Assembly: GCA_028706735.1 (NCBI GenBank)
Contig: JAQTVS010000128.1
Coordinates: forward strand, 1 to 7,490
DNA length: 7,490 bases
Source: Thiomonas sp.
GTDB lineage: Bacteria; Pseudomonadota; Gammaproteobacteria; Burkholderiales; Burkholderiaceae_C
Reading direction: 5' to 3'
The position numbers and the translations under genes are program-made. Positions 7,320 through 7,490 of this stretch are shown one piece after another. Every line of letters begins with the position of its first letter. The first letter of the stretch is position 1. The notes beneath the pieces were generated by a model. The model was given only the letters and a program-made list of their open reading frames with translations, did no database searches and had not been told where the DNA came from.

Positions 7320-7490
7320 TCAGGCGGTCAGTTCGGCAATGATGCGGTAGAGCAGCCTGACCGTCAGAATCACATAGACCGCGCCGAAGAGGAAGATCAG
7401 CGAGACGATGATGCGGATGGAGTCCGCGGGCAGGGTGCTGAAAAAGGGCGACACCAGATAGCCCGCGGTGAACAGCCCGATCAGCAGGGT
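7320..7490 (-). CDS. Membrane protein of unknown function, C-terminal part
   Basis: The last 56 residues of a - strand gene are in the window, with its stop TGA at 7322-7320; the start lies beyond the window end. The fragment has two hydrophobic segments, about residues 1-17 (LLIGLFTAGYLVSPFF) and 26-47 (IRIIVSLIFLFGAVYVILTV), joined by a short STLPADS loop, and ends in the basic/amphipathic RLLYRIIAELTA. This is the C-terminus of a multi-pass or two-pass inner-membrane protein. No family can be named from the fragment. It converges on the cytochrome operon and shares its terminator. An uninterrupted frame to the window edge and a codon choice like its neighbours support it as a real gene. 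Confidence 0.7.
   Translation of the reverse strand, partial: TLLIGLFTAGYLVSPFFSTLPADSIRIIVSLIFLFGAVYVILTVRLLYRIIAELTA

Overview
The window reads as high-GC chromosomal DNA of a betaproteobacterium, most likely order Burkholderiales (a Thiomonas-like organism would fit). The evidence is the Dcd and ArgH sequences, the lysine/alanine/proline histone-like tail ending in a TKLNPQAAWPFPTSKP-type tail, the divergent argH / algZ-algR arrangement, and the small c4-like cytochromes. The genus is an impression from remembered protein sequences, not a computed result. Every gene looks intact except the two cut by the window edges. I see no insertion sequence, phage gene, CRISPR array, tRNA or rRNA.

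Layout. Positions 1-511 are the 3' part of a histone H1-like gene made almost wholly of an 18-bp repeat coding for KKAAPA; a strong terminator follows (529-555). A compact pair on the + strand comes next: a DUF167/YggU-family gene (571-894) and dcd, dCTP deaminase (914-1480). dcd runs head-on into argH, argininosuccinate lyase (1491-2891, - strand), with only 10 bp between the stops. From a 92-bp divergent region, argH is read leftwards and a two-component system rightwards: a LytS/AlgZ-type membrane histidine kinase (2984-4021), overlapping by ATGA an AlgR-type LytTR response regulator (4018-4827). That gene overlaps tail to tail by 15 bp with uppP/bacA, undecaprenyl-diphosphatase (about 4813-5634, - strand). 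A divergent region holds a hairpin covering the ribosome binding site of an uncharacterised 193-aa protein gene (5789-6370, + strand). A 164-bp non-coding stretch with a perfect TATAAT then leads into two tandem single-haem c-type cytochrome genes (6535-6870 and 6889-7245), closed by a strong bidirectional-looking terminator (7272-7301). The last 171 bp are the 3' end of a - strand membrane protein gene cut by the window end.

How the genes fit together. Several are housekeeping functions that happen to adjoin: pyrimidine nucleotide supply (dcd), arginine synthesis (argH) and lipid carrier recycling for the cell wall (uppP). The regulatory core is the kinase/regulator operon, whose divergent argH neighbour matches the Pseudomonas argH-fimS(algZ)-algR order. 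The usual downstream hemC is absent and uppP stands in its place. The cytochrome pair is a separate periplasmic electron-transfer unit. No wholly new multi-gene system is evident. The least explained items are the 193-aa protein with its structured leader, the tandem monohaem cytochromes and the repeat-driven histone-like gene.
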